Shown here piece after piece: positions 7,345 to 17,107 of a DNA stretch of 64,000 bases. The position numbers and the translations under genes were made by a program. Numbering within the stretch: the first letter of the stretch is position 1; every line of letters begins with the position of its first letter. This DNA comes from Goodfellowiella coeruleoviolacea (GTDB lineage: Bacteria; Actinomycetota; Actinomycetes; Mycobacteriales; Pseudonocardiaceae), in NCBI RefSeq assembly GCF_024171785.1, contig NZ_JAMTCK010000005.1, positions 401,591-465,590 of the forward strand. Reading direction: 5' to 3'. Under the pieces are notes generated by a model, which ran no database searches, had not been told where the DNA came from, and was given only the letters and a program-made list of their open reading frames with translations.

Positions 7345-9216
7345 TCACTCCACGGTGACGGACTTGGCCAGGTTGCGCGGCTTGTCCACGTCGTAGCCCC
7401 GGCTGCGGGCGATCTCCGCGGCCAGCACCTGCATCGGCACGGTGGCGACCAGCGGCTGCAACAGGGTCGGCACCGAGGGGATCTCGATCAGGTGGTCGGC
7501 GATGGGCCGCACCGTCTCGTCGCCCTCCTCGGCGATCACGATGGTGCGCGCGCCCCTGGCCTGGATCTCGCTGATGTTGGACAGCAGCTTGGCGTGCAGC
7601 ACGGCCCTGCCCTTGGGGGAGGGCATCACCACCACGACCGGCAGGCCCGGCTCGATCAGCGCGATCGGGCCGTGCTTGAGTTCACCGGCGGCGAAGCCCT
7701 CGGCGTGCATGTAGGCCAGTTCCTTGAGCTTGAGGGCGCCCTCCAGGGCGACCGGGTAGCCCACGTGCCGGCCCAGGAACAGCACCGCCTTGGACTCGGC
7801 CAGCTCCCGACCGATCTCCCGCACCTGGTCCACAGTGGACAGCACCTGCTCCACCGCGGCGGGCATGGCCGACAGCGCCTCGAACTCGCGGGCCACCTCG
7901 TCCGGGTACTTGGTGCCCCTTGCCTGCGCCAGTGCCAGGCCGACCAGGTAGTTGGCGGCGACCTGGGCGAGGAAGGTCTTGGTCGCGGCGACCCCGATCT
8001 CCGGGCCGGCGTGGGTGTAGAGCACGGCGTCGGACTCGCGCGGGATCTGCGCGCCGTTGGTGTTGCAGATCGCCAGCACCCTGGCCTTCTGCTCACGGGC
8101 GTGGCGCACCGCCTCCAGGGTGTCGGCGGTCTCCCCGGACTGGGAGATCGCCACCACCAGGGTGTCGCGGTCCAGCACCGGGTCGCGGTAGCGGAACTCG
8201 CTGGCCAGTTCGGCCTCGACGGGCAGCCGGGTCCAGTGCTCGATCGCGTACTTGGCGACCAGGCCGGAGTGGTAGGCGGTGCCGCAGGCGACCACGAACA
8301 CCTTGTCCACGTCCCGCAGGTCCTGGTCGGACATGCGCTGCTCGTCCAGCACGATCCGGCCGTCGACGAAGTGCCCGCGCAGCGTGTTGGCCAGCGCCTC
8401 GGGCTGCTCCTCGATCTCCTTGAGCATGAAGTAGTCGTGGCCGCCCTTCTCCGCGGCCGACAGGTCCCAGTTGACCTCGAACGGCCGGCCCTCGGCCGGC
8501 TCCCCCGCGAAGTCGGTGACCTGGTAGCCCTCGGCGGTGATGGTCACGACCTGGTCCTGGCCGAGTTCCACGGCGTGGCGGGTGTGCTCGATGAACGCGG
8601 CCACGTCGGAGGCCAGGAAGGTCTCGCCGTCGCCCACGCCGACCACCAGCGGGGAGGACCGGCGCGCGGCCACGATCCGGCCCGGCTCGCTGGCGTGCGT
8701 GACGACCAGCGTGAACGCGCCCTCCAGGCGCCGGCACACGGCCTGGACGCTGGCGGTCAGGTCGCCCCGGGTGGCGGACCCGTCCACGCCGTCGAAGGCC
8801 CTGGCGACCAGGTGCGCCACGCTCTCGGTGTCGGTGTCGCTGGCCATCTCCACGCCGGCCGCCTCCAGTTCGGCGCGCAGCGAGGCGAAGTTCTCGATGA
8901 TGCCGTTGTGCACCACGGCCAGCTGGCCGGTGACGTCCCGGTGGGGGTGGGAGTTGCGGTCGATGGGCGCGCCGTGCGTGGCCCACCTGGTGTGTCCCAT
9001 GCCGGAGGTGCCGGCGAAGCGGTCCCGGCCCACCTCGTCGAGCCGGGCCTCCAGGTTGGCCAGTCGACCCGCCTTGCGCTCCACGGTCAGCCCGCCAGCG
9101 CCGTCCAGCACGGCGACGCCGGCCGAGTCATAGCCCCGGTATTCCAGTTTTCTCAGCCCGTCGAGGACGACCTCAAGCGCCGGCCGGTGTCCCACGTATC
9201 CCACGATTCCGCACAC
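7345..9216 (-). CDS. glmS: glutamine--fructose-6-phosphate aminotransferase (isomerizing)
   Basis: 623 residues, full length. Makes glucosamine-6-P from fructose-6-P and glutamine, the first step to UDP-GlcNAc. It starts GTG-Cys (MCGIVGYVG), the cysteine being the glutaminase nucleophile after Met removal. HTRWATHG and HNGIIEN are glutaminase motifs; SQSGETADT and the C-terminal DVDKPRNLAKSVTVE belong to the SIS isomerase half. A TACGCT hexamer (9229-9224) ends 7 nt before the start, consistent with a leaderless transcript. glmM, the next enzyme of the pathway, lies at 17641. Confidence 0.96.
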   Translation of the reverse strand: MCGIVGYVGHRPALEVVLDGLRKLEYRGYDSAGVAVLDGAGGLTVERKAGRLANLEARLDEVGRDRFAGTSGMGHTRWATHGAPIDRNSHPHRDVTGQLAVVHNGIIENFASLRAELEAAGVEMASDTDTESVAHLVARAFDGVDGSATRGDLTASVQAVCRRLEGAFTLVVTHASEPGRIVAARRSSPLVVGVGDGETFLASDVAAFIEHTRHAVELGQDQVVTITAEGYQVTDFAGEPAEGRPFEVNWDLSAAEKGGHDYFMLKEIEEQPEALANTLRGHFVDGRIVLDEQRMSDQDLRDVDKVFVVACGTAYHSGLVAKYAIEHWTRLPVEAELASEFRYRDPVLDRDTLVVAISQSGETADTLEAVRHAREQKARVLAICNTNGAQIPRESDAVLYTHAGPEIGVAATKTFLAQVAANYLVGLALAQARGTKYPDEVAREFEALSAMPAAVEQVLSTVDQVREIGRELAESKAVLFLGRHVGYPVALEGALKLKELAYMHAEGFAAGELKHGPIALIEPGLPVVVVMPSPKGRAVLHAKLLSNISEIQARGARTIVIAEEGDETVRPIADHLIEIPSVPTLLQPLVATVPMQVLAAEIARSRGYDVDKPRNLAKSVTVE

Positions 9217-9406
9217 ACAGGACAGCGTAGCTAGACCACAGACATCACTCGAAAGTGTGGACCGAGCGCGTTTTAGCTGGTCAGCGGGGCCATCACGGAC
9301 ATTTTGGTTTAGACCACAACCGATCGGCGGCGCGCCGGAGCCAGCCGGCGGTTCTCCCCCGGTCTGCCGAGGTCGCCCCGGTCACGATCGACTACCGTCT
9401 CCAGCC

Positions 9407-10243
9407 GTGACACGGACGGCCAAGCAGGCGCTCGACGAGCTCAGCCGGCCAGGTCCGCACGAGGTGCTGCGCGGTGACCTGGCCCTGGTCGGCATGCCCG
9501 GCCTGGTGTTCACCCCTCGGTCGGGGCGGGGACTGCCCGCCGTGGCCTTCGGGCATGGTTGGTTGCAGCCGGTGCTCCGGTACCGGGGCCTGCTCCGCCA
9601 CCTGGCCAGTTGGGGGATCGTGGCGGTGGCGCCCGCGACCCAGACCGGCCCGCTGCCCTCCCACCGGCTGTTCGCCGCGGACCTGTCCACCGCGCTGGAC
9701 ATCTGCACCGGGGTGCGGCTCGGCGACGGGGACATCACCGTGTCCGGTGACCGGCTGGCGGTTGCCGGGCACTCCACCGGCGGCGGCTCCGCCGTGCTCG
9801 CGGCCAGCCAGGACGACCGGGTGCGCGCCGTGGTCACCCTGGCGGTGGCGGAAACCCACCCCTCCGCGGTGCGGGCCGCCACCCAGTGCGACATGCCCGG
9901 CCTGCACCTGGCCGCCGGCCAGGACCGGGTGGCCCCGTCCGTGGGCCACGCCGAGGCCGTTGCCACCGCCTGGGCCGGCCCGGTCCAGTTGCGCAGCCTG
10001 GCCAAGGCCAGCCACCTCGGGTTCACCGAGAGCTGGCACTGGAGCGACCTGCTGCTGGACGGCAAGCCGGAGCGCGCGACCCAACGGTTGGGCCGGGCCC
10101 TGATGACCGGGTTCCTGCTGCGCGTCCTCACCAGGAACCGGGGCTACGACGCGCTGCTGGAGAGCGACGCGCGCGGCGCCGCCCTGACCTACCAGCGGAC
10201 TCCCCGCACCCCGCGCGGCGCCACCTCGGCCAGCCGCCGCTGA
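9407..10243 (+). CDS. alpha/beta hydrolase (dienelactone hydrolase/chlorophyllase-like)
   Basis: 278 residues from GTG 9407. Alpha/beta-hydrolase fold with AFGHGWLQ (oxyanion region), nucleophile elbow AGHSTGGGSA and a late KASHLGFTE histidine. GHSTGG with this layout resembles plant chlorophyllase-like and polyester-hydrolase-like families; substrate unknown. No signal peptide is visible. GTG 9407 is chosen because it sits 8 nt after TACCGT (9393-9398), a TANNNT hexamer typical of leaderless actinobacterial genes, and no RBS is present. Confidence 0.75.
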   Translation: MTRTAKQALDELSRPGPHEVLRGDLALVGMPGLVFTPRSGRGLPAVAFGHGWLQPVLRYRGLLRHLASWGIVAVAPATQTGPLPSHRLFAADLSTALDICTGVRLGDGDITVSGDRLAVAGHSTGGGSAVLAASQDDRVRAVVTLAVAETHPSAVRAATQCDMPGLHLAAGQDRVAPSVGHAEAVATAWAGPVQLRSLAKASHLGFTESWHWSDLLLDGKPERATQRLGRALMTGFLLRVLTRNRGYDALLESDARGAALTYQRTPRTPRGATSASRR

Positions 10244-10360
10244 CCCTGCTGCCGCGGCGCCCCTGTCCCGGCGGCCAGCGCGCCGTCGCCCGGCCGCCCG
10301 CCGCCAGGTGGCGATCACCGCCACCGCGCCGGCACGCCGGACAGCGGGCACGATGGCCGG

Positions 10361-12259
10361 GTGGCCGAACGCGAGGCAGCCGTTCCAGCGCCCTTCTCCG
10401 GTCGCAGCGCGTGGGTGCGCAACCTGCAGACGCCGCTGCGCGCGTTCCTGCGCACCTCGGCCAGCAGCGCGACCGTGCTGCTCACCGCGACGCTGGCCGC
10501 GCTCGCCTGGGCCAACCTCGCGCCGGCCCACTACGAGTCCTTCTGGCAGACCGACCTGTCGATCAGGCTGGGCGACTGGAGCCTGTCCGAACACCTGCGC
10601 TACTGGGTGAACAGCGGCCTGATGACGCTGTTCTTCTTCGTGGTCGGGCTTGAGGCGCGCCGCGAGTTCGACATGGGCGAGTTGCGCGAGCGGCGCCGGG
10701 TCACCCTGCCGCTGCTCGCCGGGATCAGCGGCATGCTCGTGCCGGTCCTGGTCTACCTCGCGGTCAACCGCGGCCATCCCTCCGCGCACGGCTGGGGTGT
10801 GGCGATGTCGACGGACACCGCGTTCGCCCTCGGCCTGCTCACCCTGGTCGGCTCGCGCTTCCCGCAGCGGTTGCGCGCCTTCATCCTGACCGTGGCCGTG
10901 GTGGACGACTTCGTCGCGCTCGCCGTGATCGCGATTGTCTACAGTGGACACGTCGCCCTGCCCGCGCTCCTGGTGGCGCTCGCGGTGTTCGCCGCGACCC
11001 TGCTGGCGCGGGCCGGTGGGGTGCGGTACGGGCCGGTGTACGCGGTGCTCGGCGTGGCCGCGTGGGTCGCGCTGGCCGAGTCCGGGGTGGACCCGATCGT
11101 CATCGGCCTGGCCATGGGGTTGCTGACCTACGCCTATCCGGCCGCGCGCGGTGACCTCGAACGCGCCAGTGACCTGTTCGTGTCGTTCCGCGAGCAGCCC
11201 ACGCCGGAGCTGGAGCGGCTGGCGCGGCTCGGGCTCACCTCGGCGATCTCCCCCAACGAACGGCTGCAGAAGCTGTTCCACCCGTGGACCAGCTACGTGA
11301 TCGTGCCGCTGTTCGCGCTGGCCAACGCCGGCATCGCGATCAACCCCGACCTGCTCGCCCGCGCGGCCAGCTCACCGATCACGCTGGGCGTCCTGTTCAG
11401 CTACCTGCTGGGCAAGCCGATCGGCATCATCGGCGCGTCCTGGCTGGCCAGCCGGGTGAGCCGGGGCCGGGTGCGGCCCCCGGTCGGCTGGGCCGCGGTC
11501 ACCGCCGGCGGCACCATCGCCGGCATCGGCTTCACCGTGTCGCTGCTCATCGCGACCCTCGCCTTCCAGGGCGAACAGCTCGACGAGGCCAAGATCGGCA
11601 TTCTCGCGGCGGTGCTCTGCGCGTGCCTGGCCACCGGGGTGGTGGCCCTGGTGACCGCGCTGCTGCCGCCGCGCCTGCGCACCAGGGCGCTGCTCGGCAC
11701 GTCCGAATCCGTCATCGACCTCGCCGCGCCGGTCGACCCCGAACGCGACCACGTACGCGGGCCACTGGACGCGCCGATCACCCTGGTCGAGTACGGCGAC
11801 TTCGAGTGCCCGTACTGCGGCCAGGGTGAACAGGTCGTCCGCGACCTGCTGGCCGACTTCGGGGATGTTCGCTACGTCTGGCGCCACCTGCCGCTCAACG
11901 ACGTCCACCCCGCCGCCCAACTGGCCGCGGAGGCCGCGGAGGCCGCCGCCGAACAGGGCGCCTTCTGGGCGATGCACGACCACCTGTTCGACCACCAGGA
12001 CAAGCTGGGCATGGCCGACCTGATCCGGCACGCCGAACACCTGGGCCTGGACGTCGAGCGGTTCCGCCGGTCCCTGCGCCTGCGCACCGGTGCCGCCAGA
12101 ATCGCGGAGGACGTGGACTCGGCCGACCTGAGCGGCGTGTCCGGAACGCCGACGTTCTTCATCAACGGGCGACGCCACCACGGCGCGTACGACATCGCCG
12201 CCCTGTCGTCAGCGGTGCGGGTCGCCCGGGCCCGCGCGACGATCCACCCCGAGCCCTAG
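10361..12259 (+). CDS. nhaA: Na+/H+ antiporter NhaA fused to a DsbA-like thioredoxin domain
   Basis: 632 residues. Residues about 20-430 are NhaA, an inner-membrane sodium/proton antiporter: [10 protein letters not shown] holds the family aspartate and [10 protein letters not shown] the twin aspartates of the ion site. Residues about 460-632 are a thioredoxin-fold domain with [11 protein letters not shown], a CPYC redox motif, and the [13 protein letters not shown] cis-Pro loop of DsbA/FrnE-like proteins. This NhaA-thioredoxin architecture recurs in actinobacteria. Start is GTG 10361. Its end lies 11 bp from the convergent gene at 12271. Confidence 0.9.
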   Translation: MAEREAAVPAPFSGRSAWVRNLQTPLRAFLRTSASSATVLLTATLAALAWANLAPAHYESFWQTDLSIRLGDWSLSEHLRYWVNSGLMTLFFFVVGLEARREFDMGELRERRRVTLPLLAGISGMLVPVLVYLAVNRGHPSAHGWGVAMSTDTAFALGLLTLVGSRFPQRLRAFILTVAVVDDFVALAVIAIVYSGHVALPALLVALAVFAATLLARAGGVRYGPVYAVLGVAAWVALAESGVDPIVIGLAMGLLTYAYPAARGDLERASDLFVSFREQPTPELERLARLGLTSAISPNERLQKLFHPWTSYVIVPLFALANAGIAINPDLLARAASSPITLGVLFSYLLGKPIGIIGASWLASRVSRGRVRPPVGWAAVTAGGTIAGIGFTVSLLIATLAFQGEQLDEAKIGILAAVLCACLATGVVALVTALLPPRLRTRALLGTSESVIDLAAPVDPERDHVRGPLDAPITLVEYGDFECPYCGQGEQVVRDLLADFGDVRYVWRHLPLNDVHPAAQLAAEAAEAAAEQGAFWAMHDHLFDHQDKLGMADLIRHAEHLGLDVERFRRSLRLRTGAARIAEDVDSADLSGVSGTPTFFINGRRHHGAYDIAALSSAVRVARARATIHPEP

Positions 12260-12270
12260 CCGTCAGGGGG

Positions 12271-12615
12271 TCAGCAGACGACGGTCCGGTCGTAGGTGCC
12301 CCACGTCAACTTCCACTCGCGGCTCTGCCCGCTGCGCAGCGTGTTGCACCCGGTGTCGCGACCCCCCTTGACGATGATCTTGATGCGCATCGTCTTCCCG
12401 CACTCGTTCCTGACCCAGACGTACTGGGCATCAGCCTGGTTGTCGACGACCCGCGCGATGCACGCCGGCGCGGTTCCCCCCGCCGCCCGCTCCGCAGCGG
12501 TGGACGCGGTGGACACGGTGGACGCGGTGGCACCGCCCACACCGAGCAGGCCACCCGCGGCGATCATGCCGGCGGCGAGCACGCCAACCCTCCGCAGCCA
12601 GACCAAGAGCTTCAT
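12271..12615 (-). CDS. small secreted four-cysteine protein, tendamistat-like pattern
   Basis: 114 residues. ATG 12615 has GGGGGAGAG just upstream. Signal peptide: KLLVWLRRVGVLAAG then small residues to about 32. The mature part has four cysteines spaced C-x19-C-x17-C-x23-C; segments NECGKTMRIKIIVKGG and TGCNTLRSGQ look like the middle of tendamistat (alpha-amylase inhibitor, about 74 residues, C-x15-C-x17-C-x27-C). The inhibitory Trp-Arg-Tyr triplet is not there, so amylase inhibition should not be assumed. Function unknown. The surrounding sequence is less GC-rich than its neighbours. Confidence 0.7.
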   Translation of the reverse strand: MKLLVWLRRVGVLAAGMIAAGGLLGVGGATASTVSTASTAAERAAGGTAPACIARVVDNQADAQYVWVRNECGKTMRIKIIVKGGRDTGCNTLRSGQSREWKLTWGTYDRTVVC

Positions 12616-12850
12616 CTCTCCCCCTATCATTGACGACGCACTGTTCGGTGTTCCGAGGAAAGCGACTTCTGACAGCCGCCGTGCTCAGGGGCTGCCAGGA
12701 GCCAGAGGAGCAACCTCTCGCTCCAGTACAGCGTCCGCACACGCGCGTGTCGTCAGCAGTGGGTGCACTGTTCTGCGCACTGAGCGCACTACGGCCCCGC
12801 AGATTCGGGGGAATCTGCGGTTTCCAGCGGAGCATCACGAGGGGGAAACC

Positions 12851-13385
12851 ATGCGGAAGATGTTCGACAGCAGCGACGTGCCTGTTCACGAGCGCGTGGC
12901 AGGCTGGCTGGACGCCACCGAGTCAGCATTGGTGGCCAATGAGTTCCACATCGCAACACCATCATTGTTCGCCGCGCGAATCGATGCCATGTCATTGGGG
13001 ACTTCGCAGATCACGGCCAGCTCGTACACGGCTTTCACCGCCCGCCGGACGCCCAGGCTGATTCGACGGGCAGATCCGGAGCAATACCACCTGTCCCTCG
13101 TCCGGGCAGGACGACTGGGGTTCGAGCAGAACCGCACGCGGATTCTCCTGCACCCCGGTGAACTGGTGTTCTACGACACCTCGTGCCCCTCGGCGGCGCC
13201 GTCTCGACCGCTGTCAACGCGACCTGGCCGACCCGAGCCTGCACCACCTGTCCATCGCCGCGATCGCCGCGCGCTGGGGCTTCGCCCGGCCCGCCGACTT
13301 CAGCCGCGCCTTCCGGCGCGCGACGGGCATGTCACCTGGCGAGTACCGGCGCGCGCACCGCGGTCGCGGCGAGCCGTCGCCGTAG
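12851..13385 (+). pseudogene. AraC-family regulator, internally deleted and frameshifted
   Basis: ATG 12851 follows GAGGGGG and opens a typical AraC_binding_2 sensor domain (VHERVAGWLDATES, RADPEQYHLSLVRAG, LHPGELVFYDTS). Around 13180-13195 the similarity jumps, in another frame, to the very end of an AraC DNA-binding domain (RRLDRCQRDLAD, SIAAIAARWGFARPADFSR, AFRRATGMSPGEYRRA) that stops at 13385. About 140 residues, including the rest of the sensor and the first helix-turn-helix, are missing. A base-calling error cannot explain that much loss. It looks like a decayed regulator. Confidence 0.8.
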
Positions 13386-13437
13386 CTCCCCACGCCTCTC
13401 ACCAGCGTGGGGAGCGGACCTACCGGGAGCAGGACGG

Positions 13438-13935
13438 CTAGCTCAGCCAGCTCTGCCCGGACATGTCCTCGTCGTCGTCCTCGATCGGCCGCCGACGCGG
13501 TGGCGCCTGCCTTGGCGGCAGCGGTGCGGGTGGGGCGGCGGCCGGCTGCGGGGGGAAGCCGGGCTGCGGGGCGGCCTGGGGCGCGGCCCAGCCGCCGGTC
13601 TGCGGCTGGTGGCTGACCGGCGGCGGCACGGCATGCCCTGGGTCGTCGTCCTCGGTGGCGAAGCTCAGCTCGTTGCCGTCGCCCTGCGCCGGTTTCGCCC
13701 ACGGGTTGCTGGCCCGCTTCGGCTGCTCCTTCTGCTGGTCCAGCTGTGCGAGCTGGCCCTTGATCTCCTCGCGCTGTCTGGCGAACTTCTCGGTGTTCTC
13801 CCGCAGCTGCGCGGCGATCCGCTGCTGTTCGGCTCGCAGGTTGCCGGTGATCTCCTCACCGCGGCGACGCGTCTGCGCGAGGTTCTGGTCGAACAACGCC
13901 TGGACCCTCGGGTCCACCTGGATCACGCTCATCAT
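13438..13935 (-). CDS. T7SS-linked coiled-coil protein with acidic DDDED tail
   Basis: 165 residues; no family recognised with certainty. Residues 1-75 are charged, heptad-like helix (RRRGEEITGNL, RAEQQRIAAQL, KFARQREEIK); residues 95-150 are Pro/Gln/Ala-rich and probably disordered; the end is IEDDDEDMSGQSWLS. The N-part recalls YbaB/EbfC-like proteins encoded near ESX genes (weak). The 21421-21891 protein has the same layout and a matching end (DDDDEDFSQERILS). Last gene of a three-gene operon, 28 bp after the large WXG-like gene. Confidence 0.7.
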   Translation of the reverse strand: MMSVIQVDPRVQALFDQNLAQTRRRGEEITGNLRAEQQRIAAQLRENTEKFARQREEIKGQLAQLDQQKEQPKRASNPWAKPAQGDGNELSFATEDDDPGHAVPPPVSHQPQTGGWAAPQAAPQPGFPPQPAAAPPAPLPPRQAPPRRRPIEDDDEDMSGQSWLS

Positions 13936-13963
13936 TCACCGTCCCGGGCCGACACGGACGACG

Positions 13964-16900
13964 TCACCTGTCCTCACCCAGCACGCCGTCCAGTTTGCCG
14001 CTGCTGTCGAACTTGCCGTGGCTGGCGGGCACGTCATCGAACAGGCTGCCCGTGGTGCGCCACTGGCTGGCACCGCGCTCCTGGTCGCCGCCGCCGCCAC
14101 CGCCGCCGTGCGCGCCACCGCCCATGCCCATGCCACCCATCATCGGCATGCCACCGCCCATGGCGGAGCCGCTGGTCTGCTGCGGCTGACCGTGGCTGTC
14201 CTGCATGGACGCCAGGCCCGGTCCGCTGACCTCGCCGGCCTGCTGCGCGGAGGTGTCCGCCAAGCCGGGGCTGTCGCCGTGGCCGCCGCCGATCTCCTGG
14301 TGGCCGAGCATTCCGGAGGACGACACGTCAGCACCGGCCGGTCCCCAGATGCCCCCCTGGCCACTGCTGCCGCCGAAGCCGGCCGACTGCATGCTGGTGC
14401 TGTCCGCGGCCGGGCCAACGCCCAGGTCGCCACCGCGGTGCCAGGCCCCGCTGTCGTTGAACGCCGGCATGGTGTGCACACCACCGTCAGCCGCACCGCC
14501 GCCGGCGAAACCACCGCCGAAACCAGCACCAGCACCGCCGGCGAACCCAGCACCGCCGGCGAAACCACCAGCGGCGGCACCACCGGCGAAACCACCGTCC
14601 GCGGCGCCGCCACCCAGGCCACCGGGGACAAAACCACCGCCGATCGCGCCGCCGGCACCACCGCCGTGCGCGGCGCCCGCCTCCAGCGTGGTCCAGCCGC
14701 TCTGCTGCGTGGGCTCCGGCGGCGACCACCCACCCGACGCCACGTCACCGAACACGGCCGAGCCAGCGCTGGCCGAGCCCACGACCGAGCCGACGCCGGT
14801 CCCGACGGCGTGGCCGGCGCTGGCCACGCTGCCCTCCATGGTGTGCACCCCACCGACAGCCCCCGGGCCGATCCGCTGCTCCATGGTCTGGGCCTCGGTG
14901 CTCCGCCACTCCATGGTGTGCGCGCCGGCCAGTCCACCGGCAGCGCCCGACCGGCCGTCGGCGCCGAAGTCGGAGTGGTAGGTCTTGGCCGCCGCCCCGT
15001 CGCCGTTGTCCACGCTCAGCGTGATCTGGCCGGTCTTCGGGTCGAGCTGGGCGGTGATCGTGGTGTTGCCGTCGTGGATCACGGCCCGGCCGTCCGGGCC
15101 GGCCTGCACCGGGATGGCGCCATCGGCACCGCCCTGCCCCACGCCGCCCAACCCAGAACTTCCCAGGCCAGCACCACCCAGGCCAGCGCCACCCAGACCG
15201 GCGCCGGTCAGCCCGGTCGGCTGGCCAACACCCGGCTGGCCGAGACCAGGCTGACCGACACCAGGCTGGCCAACACCAGGCTGGCCAACACCAGGCTGGC
15301 CAACACCAGGCTGGCCGAGCCCGGCCTGCCCAGTGCCTACGCCGAGGCCGCCCGCCCCGAGAGCACCCGAGCCACCAGCACCAACGCCACCGGGGCCAAC
15401 GCCACCCGCGCCGGTACCAGCTCCGCCCTGGCCGGTGCCGAAGTCGATGTCGTAGGTCTTCGGCTGCCCGTCCGGGCCGGTGATCTGCAGCTTGGCGTGA
15501 CCCTGCTGGTCCGGCCGGTCGACCGTGATCTCGTTGTCGCCGTCCTTGACACTGAACGACTCGCGGGTCTGGTCACCCAGCAGGCCGTCGGGCCGGCCGT
15601 CACCGTTGGTGTCCAGGTCGGGCTGGCCGTCACCGTCCTTGTCCTGCATGGAGTTCTGCAGGTCCTGCTGGGCCTTCTGCAGTTCCTCCTGGGCCTTCTT
15701 CTGCTGTTCGGCGATCTCGCCCTGGTCGATGCCACCGGTACCGCTACCGCCGCCGGTGTCCCCGCCCCCGGTGCCACCACCGGGCACGCCGGAGGACCCA
15801 CCGCCCGGCATGCCGGAGGAACTGCCCCCGGGCATGCCCGTCGAGCCACCCGGGCCGCCCTTGTCGCCGCCCTGCTGGTTGCCACCCTGCTGGCCGGTGC
15901 CCTGCTGGCCGGTGAACGGCGGCGGGTCACCGACCTCGCCCAGTGCCTTGTCCTTCACCTGCTGGTCCAACGTGGACAGCAGGGTGTCGTAGTCGGTCTG
16001 GACGCCCTGCTGCACGGTGGTGCAGTAGCCGTCGAAGGACTGCTTCTTGCTGTCGAACTCACCGCAGAACGCCTGGAGCTTGGCCTTGGCCTCGTCCATG
16101 ATGTTCTTCTTGATCTGCTCGGCGGCGTCCTTGGCCCCGGTGATACCGCCGATGATGCCGCCGATGGCGCCGCCGAGGATGAACCCCTTGATCTCGTTCC
16201 AGACGACGCTGCTGATGCTGGAGAACCAGTCGCCCGCGTCCAGGTCACCCGGCAGGATCGCGCCGGCCGCCTTGCGGATGTTGTCCCGCACCTCGTCGAC
16301 CGTCTGGTCGCCGCACTTCTCCGAGTACAGGTCGTGGACCTGCTGGGCGAACTCCTTGACCTTGGTCTGGATGCCGCCCACCGCGGCCGTGATCGTGCCC
16401 GGCGCCTGCTTGGTGTCCTGCACCATGCCGCCGGCCGCGCCGAGGAACTTGCCGTTGTAGGCGTTGCCCGCCTCGGCCGCGTCACCGGTCCACCCGCTCA
16501 GCGTGGAGAAGGACCGCCCCAGCTCGTTGTGGGCGGTGTCCATCTTGCCGGTGGCGTCGTTGATCTTGTTGGCGTCGTCGCGGAACGCGCCGAAGTCGAT
16601 GCCGCGGACCTCGTCGTAGTTGCGGTAGATGTCGTTGTTGAGGTCGGGCGCCTGGCCGTTGCCGCCGATCACCTTGCTGGCCTGGGCGTAGAGCGGGATG
16701 AACTTCTCGAAGAAGCGCAGCCCTGGCGCGCCCGCGTCGAGCAGTTCGTCCGAGGTCTTGAAGTCGCCGTTCTCGTTCAGGGTCTGCTGGGTGCGGCCCA
16801 GCTCGCTCTGCTCGTTGGCGCGGGCGACCGCCTGGTCGGCCTCGTCGTCGGACATGGCGAAGTTGCTCTGCGACACCGCGTCGTGGGCCAGGCTGGTGGG

Positions 16901-17107
16901 CACGCTGGTGCCCAGGGTGAGGATGGCGGCCGCGGTGTCCAGCGCGCCCCAGTCGCTGGGCAGGTCAACGCCGTTGGCCTCGGCGTACCGCTTGACGTCC
17001 TCCTCCGATCCGCCCGACGAGTAGAGCGCGCGGACCAGTTCCTTCTTGGTGTCGCCGGGAACGTTCGGGTCGTCCAGCAGCCGCTTGATCTCGTTCTGGT
17101 CAGCCAC
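13964..17107 (-). CDS. large WXG100-like T7SS-associated protein, Gly-rich with repeats
   Basis: 1047 residues, function unknown. Residues 1-260 are helical, with GWTGDAAEA at 205 as a WxG turn; 309-325 is a glycine zipper ([17 protein letters not shown]) that could insert in membranes; 330-385 helical; 395-450 Gly/Pro-rich; 455-482 coiled (EEQ/KAQ-rich); about 484-500 [20 protein letters not shown], a calcium-binding D-x-D-x-DG pattern; about 595-630 seven GxGQP pentads; then Gly/Ala-rich to a Met-Gly-rich tail ([15 protein letters not shown]) ending [11 protein letters not shown] 17107 follows AAGGGG and overlaps the upstream EspC-like gene by 8 bp. A secreted ESX substrate or surface protein is inference. 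Confidence 0.75.
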   Translation of the reverse strand: MADQNEIKRLLDDPNVPGDTKKELVRALYSSGGSEEDVKRYAEANGVDLPSDWGALDTAAAILTLGTSVPTSLAHDAVSQSNFAMSDDEADQAVARANEQSELGRTQQTLNENGDFKTSDELLDAGAPGLRFFEKFIPLYAQASKVIGGNGQAPDLNNDIYRNYDEVRGIDFGAFRDDANKINDATGKMDTAHNELGRSFSTLSGWTGDAAEAGNAYNGKFLGAAGGMVQDTKQAPGTITAAVGGIQTKVKEFAQQVHDLYSEKCGDQTVDEVRDNIRKAAGAILPGDLDAGDWFSSISSVVWNEIKGFILGGAIGGIIGGITGAKDAAEQIKKNIMDEAKAKLQAFCGEFDSKKQSFDGYCTTVQQGVQTDYDTLLSTLDQQVKDKALGEVGDPPPFTGQQGTGQQGGNQQGGDKGGPGGSTGMPGGSSSGMPGGGSSGVPGGGTGGGDTGGGSGTGGIDQGEIAEQQKKAQEELQKAQQDLQNSMQDKDGDGQPDLDTNGDGRPDGLLGDQTRESFSVKDGDNEITVDRPDQQGHAKLQITGPDGQPKTYDIDFGTGQGGAGTGAGGVGPGGVGAGGSGALGAGGLGVGTGQAGLGQPGVGQPGVGQPGVGQPGVGQPGLGQPGVGQPTGLTGAGLGGAGLGGAGLGSSGLGGVGQGGADGAIPVQAGPDGRAVIHDGNTTITAQLDPKTGQITLSVDNGDGAAAKTYHSDFGADGRSGAAGGLAGAHTMEWRSTEAQTMEQRIGPGAVGGVHTMEGSVASAGHAVGTGVGSVVGSASAGSAVFGDVASGGWSPPEPTQQSGWTTLEAGAAHGGGAGGAIGGGFVPGGLGGGAADGGFAGGAAAGGFAGGAGFAGGAGAGFGGGFAGGGAADGGVHTMPAFNDSGAWHRGGDLGVGPAADSTSMQSAGFGGSSGQGGIWGPAGADVSSSGMLGHQEIGGGHGDSPGLADTSAQQAGEVSGPGLASMQDSHGQPQQTSGSAMGGGMPMMGGMGMGGGAHGGGGGGGDQERGASQWRTTGSLFDDVPASHGKFDSSGKLDGVLGEDR
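15218..15322 (-). repeat. seven 15-bp tandem units encoding [10 protein letters not shown]
   Basis: In-frame units within the large WXG-like gene, reading GLGQP, four [15 protein letters not shown] on the coding strand. The four central units are nearly identical at DNA level, which suggests recent slippage. Shorter Gly-rich repeats (GLGGA; FAGGA) flank it. Confidence 0.9.

Noticed and set aside
7345-9300. glmS ribozyme in the glmS leader
   Set aside because: The start codon lies 7 nt from a -10 hexamer, so there is no leader long enough; the ribozyme is a Firmicutes feature.
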